Source: a candidate division WWE3 bacterium
GTDB taxonomy: Bacteria; Patescibacteriota; WWE3; 9FT-COMBO-53-11
Assembly: GCA_030620855.1 (NCBI GenBank)
Contig: JAUXIZ010000020.1
Location: 1 to 8,576, forward strand
Direction: 5' to 3'
Length of the DNA: 8,576 nucleotides
The stretch's first letter is position 1. The number at the start of each line of letters is the position of its first letter. The notes beneath the pieces were generated by a model that had not been told where the DNA came from, searched no databases, and was given only the letters and a program-made list of their open reading frames with translations. A program made the position numbers and the translations under genes. Positions 6,663 through 8,576 of the stretch are shown piece after piece.

Positions 6663-7160
6663 TTACTCCAAGGGGAACCGGCGGGATACTTTTGCGGATA
6701 TCTTCTCGATAAAGTCCTCTCTAACTTTCCTTCGGAAAGGCAAGTGCCCGCTTAAAAGATCGGATATTTCCCTCTTATCTGCGCCGCCTAAAAGCATATA
6801 AAGCCGGCCCGGGTACATGCTCTTGGTGTCAATATGCAACACATCTAAACCGTCGGCTTTGCCGAACCAAAAGTCTTTAAGCTGGTCCCAGCTGTACTCG
6901 TGCCCGTGGCTGTTGATGCCCACATTTGTAATCATGTGACGGCCGGTCCTGGGCGGGTTTGTACCCAGAGCCCATTTGAGAAAGCCCACCGCCCCCAAAG
7001 CCCCAGCCAGGATAAATTCTTTAAAGAAAACAGCCACCGCAGCCAAAATAACCAAAAGAGCAAAGAGGTTCTTAAAGTAGGTTTTACCGTGTTTTGTGTA
7101 GGGCCTTTCTGGAGATTCCCACTCCATAAGGACTTTGACTTTTTCCTCGGATACCGCCAT
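6663..7160 (-). CDS. Two-helix membrane protein of unknown function with a C-terminal soluble domain
   Basis: 165 residues from ATG 7160-7158 (MAVSEEKVKVL). I do not recognise a named family. A basic, polar N-terminus (1-29) is followed by two adjacent hydrophobic helices (about 31-47, LFALLVILAAVAVFF, and 49-66), forming a hairpin that would leave both ends in the cytoplasm. The C-terminal part (about 67-165) reads ITNVGINSHGHEYSWDQLKDF followed by short strands and a basic helix. That pattern resembles the bacterial PH-like domains found after such helix pairs; this is an impression from layout only. A TTG 12 codons upstream was rejected because it forms the -35 element of a good promoter (TTGAGT, 17 nt, TGTTAAACT) that ends 7 nt before the ATG. 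There is no Shine-Dalgarno. It lies 73 nt downstream of tRNA-Ser(GCU) and 49 nt upstream of the tRNA operon. Confidence 0.75.
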   Translation of the reverse strand: MAVSEEKVKVLMEWESPERPYTKHGKTYFKNLFALLVILAAVAVFFKEFILAGALGAVGFLKWALGTNPPRTGRHMITNVGINSHGHEYSWDQLKDFWFGKADGLDVLHIDTKSMYPGRLYMLLGGADKREISDLLSGHLPFRRKVREDFIEKISAKVSRRFPLE

Positions 7161-7167
7161 CGGAATT

Positions 7168-7196
7168 AGTTTAACAAAATGGTGAACTATACTCAA
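7168..7196 (-). promoter_or_regulatory. Promoter of the two-helix membrane protein gene
   Basis: TTGAGT (7196-7191), 17-nt spacer, TAAACT (7173-7168) with an extended TG (TGTTAAACT). The -10 ends 7 nt before the ATG, so the predicted mRNA begins at or next to the start codon. The ten bases TAAACTAATT are shared exactly with the dnaG promoter. Confidence 0.6.
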
Positions 7197-7233
7197 AAAA
7201 TTCGAGCGGATTTTAATTAATACGAAGTCTTGC

Positions 7234-7322
7234 TGGCGGAGGGTGTGGGATTCGAACCCACGTGCCGCTTTCGCAGCAACGGTTTAGCAAACCGTCTCCT
7301 TAGACCACTCGGACAACCCTCC
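7234..7322 (-). tRNA. tRNA-Ser(GCU)
   Basis: An 89-nt class II tRNA. The acceptor pairs GGAGGGT with ACCCTCC, then G73 and CCA. The anticodon stem ACGGT/ACCGT encloses TTGCTAA, giving GCT and reading AGC and AGU. The variable arm is GCTGC-GAAA-GCGGC-like, and the T arm is GTGGG-TTCGAAT-CCCAC. A TAAAAT 12 nt upstream of the 5' end (7339-7334) may be its -10. Confidence 0.95.
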
Positions 7323-7342
7323 GCATACTCCCAATTTTAACC

Positions 7343-7378
7343 TTAACTCTCTACAAAAGCGAGCACCAAGACCTAATC
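7343..7378 (-). pseudogene. Relic of the comF 3' end (12 codons)
   Basis: On the minus strand this reads D-stop(TAG)-V-L-V-L-A-F-V-E-S-stop. The true comF ends D-Q-V-W-V-L-A-F-A-K-D-stop (7857-7822). The two match at about 28 of 36 bases, with a 14-base identical core (GGTGCTCGCTTTTG), and their stop codons align exactly. Similarity ends abruptly on both sides. The in-frame TAG and the absence of any upstream comF sequence make it a fragment, not a gene. It lies between tRNA-Ser(GCU) and the 105-aa gene. A chance match cannot be fully excluded. Confidence 0.5.
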
Positions 7379-7398
7379 TCGTTACGTCACAAGGGGTG

Positions 7399-7407
7399 TG
7401 ATACAAT
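7399..7407 (+). promoter_or_regulatory. Extended -10 promoter of the 105-aa gene
   Basis: TGATACAAT is a TGN-TACAAT extended -10, 30 nt before the ATG. The -35 position is poor (TCGTTA). A 5-bp inverted repeat TCACA-AGGGG-TGTGA (7387-7401) lies across the spacer and touches the -10, so it could be an operator. Confidence 0.5.
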
Positions 7408-7426
7408 TCGTCCGATACCGAGAAAT

Positions 7427-7432
7427 AAGGAG
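7427..7432 (+). promoter_or_regulatory. Strong Shine-Dalgarno of the 105-aa gene
   Basis: AAGGAG lies 5 nt before ATG 7438. It is the only convincing Shine-Dalgarno in front of a gene in this window, and it fixes the start. Confidence 0.75.
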
Positions 7433-7437
7433 AGAAG

Positions 7438-7755
7438 ATGAAGACCGAGAACAGCCGGCGGACGCGCGCTATTAAGAGAGTGTTGGCTCCAGAATTCGGG
7501 AGGAAAAACTTGAGTGTACGCCAGGGTCGTGGGTCAGCTCACCACTGGGTCAGCGTTTGCGTGCGCATTCTCAAAAAATCGCCACGGGATTTAGAGGCGC
7601 GACTTCAGAAAGAATCCGATATTCGCAAGAAGGTCGAAGAAATCATTGTCAGCGCTGGGATTCGGCTTTCTCAGTATCTAACTGATTATGGACCCGCAAG
7701 CCAAGAGCATCCTTACGCGAACTGCCTTTCGGTCACTGTAGAGTTTTCCCAGTAA
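7438..7755 (+). CDS. Small basic protein of unknown function
   Basis: 105 residues, no membrane segment, no signal peptide. I do not recognise the family. The N-terminal 30 residues are strongly basic (MKTENSRRTRAIKRVLAPEF). Predicted order is helix (9-20), strand (24-30, LSVRQGR), strand (36-45, HWVSVCVRIL), a charged helix (50-72, LEARLQKESDIRKKVEEII), strand (75-82) and strand (94-104, YANCLSVTVEF). The helix plus SVRxGxGSAxxWVxV start faintly recalls the LPD29-type domain of large polyvalent proteins, but that is an impression only. It is a self-contained unit: extended -10, strong Shine-Dalgarno, rho-independent terminator. GC content is a little above its neighbours by eye. It converges on comF and is bracketed by two copies of the comF 3' end. 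Real gene: likely, because of these signals. Confidence 0.7.
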   Translation: MKTENSRRTRAIKRVLAPEFGRKNLSVRQGRGSAHHWVSVCVRILKKSPRDLEARLQKESDIRKKVEEIIVSAGIRLSQYLTDYGPASQEHPYANCLSVTVEFSQ

Positions 7756-7786
7756 CGCTCTCTGAGCAATACCGGAACCAGAGATG

Positions 7787-7823
7787 GCCGCCTACGCAAA
7801 ACCTTGCAGGCGGCTCTTTCTTT
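7787..7823 (+). terminator. Rho-independent terminator of the 105-aa gene
   Basis: GCCGCCT (7787-7793) pairs with AGGCGGC (7808-7814), extended by GCAA/TTGC inside, then TCTTTCTTT. The T run reaches the comF stop codon, so the two convergent genes share this point. On the minus strand the hairpin lacks a U tract but may still limit comF readthrough. A weaker hairpin (TCTCTG/CAGAGA, 7759-7784) precedes it. Confidence 0.8.
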
Positions 7824-7857
7824 AATCCTTCGCAAAAGCGAGCACCCATACCTGATC
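7822..7857 (-). repeat. Right copy of the comF-end direct repeat
   Basis: The last 12 codons of comF, repeated in degenerate form at 7343-7378 in the same orientation and 479 bp away. The 443 bp between the copies hold the 105-aa gene with its promoter and terminator. Confidence 0.5.
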
Positions 7858-8502
7858 AACGCCGGCCTTTTTAAGCGCTTTGACTGCTTCTCGAACCGTT
7901 GACCCGGTCGTCAAAACATCATCGATCAAAAGGATATCCTTTCCATCTAAATCCTCTCCAGCCGAAAAAGCTCCTTGAATATTTCTTGCCCGCTCTTTTC
8001 GGTTTAAAGAAACCTGGGAAGGCGTATCTTTCACGCGCTTTAAGGCACCTTCTCTAAACTCGAGTTTTAGAGCGCCTGCCACTGCCTTAGCAAGAAGGGA
8101 AGCCTGGTTAAACCCGCGAGTGTTTTTGCGCCAAAAGGAAAGAGGGATTGGAACAACTAAAGATTTTGGTCCAAAAGAAACGCCCCGACCCTGTAAATCC
8201 TTCACAAGAAGAACCGCCAAAACGTCGGCCGCCTTCCTTACCCGCCTGTACTTTAGTACCTTAACCAATTCCCGGGCCGGGCCTTTGTAGGCAAAGCCGG
8301 AAAGCGTTCGCTCGGGAGTGTAGCGAGTCGTACACGTCTTGTGGGTAAAACCGCCAAGCGTTGCTTTGCCGCAAACCACGCAAAAGTATCCGCCCGAAGG
8401 TTCGATCTCTCCCGCACAGCTTTCGCACAATAAAGATCTGTCTTTACCACAAGAAACGCAACGGGTTGGATAGATGATTTCTAAAATCCGATCTATAAAC
8501 AT
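7822..8502 (-). CDS. comF: ComF family phosphoribosyltransferase-like protein
   Basis: 226 residues, the usual ComF length. ComF proteins take part in natural DNA uptake: in competent bacteria they act in the cytoplasm with the ComFA helicase during single-strand import. The N-terminal zinc-finger region has CVSC (15-18), CESC (26-29), CVVC (41-44) and C57. The phosphoribosyltransferase fold follows, with YKGPARELVKVLKYR (72-86), VPIPLSFWRKNTRGFNQA (117-134), and the PRPP-binding loop ILLIDDVLTTGST (190-202). The start ATG 8502 has no Shine-Dalgarno. An extended -10 (TGTTACTAT) with a fair -35 (TTTCCA, 17-nt spacing) ends 7 nt before it, so the mRNA may be leaderless. No comFA or other competence gene is in the window, so the role in uptake is from family knowledge. 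The last 12 codons are duplicated at 7343-7378. Confidence 0.93.
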   Translation of the reverse strand: MFIDRILEIIYPTRCVSCGKDRSLLCESCAGEIEPSGGYFCVVCGKATLGGFTHKTCTTRYTPERTLSGFAYKGPARELVKVLKYRRVRKAADVLAVLLVKDLQGRGVSFGPKSLVVPIPLSFWRKNTRGFNQASLLAKAVAGALKLEFREGALKRVKDTPSQVSLNRKERARNIQGAFSAGEDLDGKDILLIDDVLTTGSTVREAVKALKKAGVDQVWVLAFAKD

Positions 8503-8509
8503 CAGGCGA

Positions 8510-8538
8510 ATAGTAACACGGGATTCAGTGGTTGGAAA
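8510..8538 (-). promoter_or_regulatory. Promoter of comF
   Basis: TTTCCA (8538-8533), 17-nt spacer, TACTAT (8515-8510) with extended TG (TGTTACTAT). The -10 ends 7 nt before the ATG. Nothing else is recognisable in 8539-8576. Confidence 0.55.
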
Positions 8539-8576
8539 CTGGGTTTTAGAGGCCTAGACGATATATTTTGCTGCCG

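Noticed and set aside
6264..6801. Open frames on both strands across the tRNA operon, with peptides such as GFEPP, RQDSNLRPP and SLADRASACGAGG.
   Set aside because: These are translations of tRNA genes, a familiar artefact in protein databases. The four tRNAs explain every base of the stretch.
7161..7196. TTG start 12 codons upstream for the membrane protein.
   Set aside because: The TTG is part of the -35 element TTGAGT, and the extra codons cover the promoter; ATG 7160 is better.
7352..7366. The repeated word shared by 7352-7366 and 7831-7845 as a chance match.
   Set aside because: Chance for 14 identical bases alone is not negligible in this length, but the match extends over 12 codons with the stop in register, so it was kept as a comF relic at medium confidence.
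1..8576. CRISPR array, transposase, integrase, rRNA or riboswitch.
   Set aside because: No regularly spaced repeats, transposon ends, recombinase motifs, rRNA words or conserved riboswitch core were seen on either strand.

Overview
The window reads as a compact bacterial chromosome segment. It is probably from the Candidate Phyla Radiation (Patescibacteria), with a Microgenomates-like flavour. The reasons are very short intergenic gaps, near-universal TAA stops, almost no Shine-Dalgarno sequences, a GtrA/GT39 membrane glycosyltransferase, a small stand-alone ComF and a tightly packed tRNA operon. This placement is inference; no rRNA or ribosomal protein is present to prove it.

Left half (1-5429, all minus strand). 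In transcription order it holds tRNA-Ser(CGA), dnaG (primase), rpoD (housekeeping sigma factor, starting 14 nt inside dnaG), a possible terminator, and a GtrA-GT39 fusion glycosyltransferase. The fusion overlaps by 8 nt the start of a GT2-type glycosyltransferase that runs off the window. GT2, GtrA and GT39 would together make, flip and use a polyprenyl-phosphate sugar. The GT2 frame, however, carries a TAG at codon 14, exactly at the conserved Tyr of its PAYNE-like motif.

Middle (5430-7322). A plus-strand membrane-anchored VanY-type D,D-carboxypeptidase converges, with a 6-nt gap, on a minus-strand operon of four tRNAs: Arg(GCG), Ser(UGA), Ser(GGA), Arg(CCG). Behind these lie a minus-strand two-helix membrane protein of unknown function and tRNA-Ser(GCU). 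All four serine isoacceptors needed to read every Ser codon therefore sit within 2 kb.

Right end (7323-8576). A small plus-strand gene of unknown function (105 aa) has its own promoter, the only strong Shine-Dalgarno in the window and a strong terminator. It faces comF, on the minus strand. A 36-nt degenerate copy of the last 12 codons of comF lies on the far side of the small gene. The small gene is thus bracketed by direct repeats of the comF 3' end, as if it had arrived by insertion there.

Regulation. Several genes without Shine-Dalgarno sequences (dnaG, the membrane protein, comF, and less clearly the glycosyltransferase) have a TANNNT -10-like hexamer 6-8 nt before the start codon. In three of them it is an extended TGNTANNNT. 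This predicts leaderless mRNAs. The 105-aa gene has the same type of -10 but a normal leader and Shine-Dalgarno.
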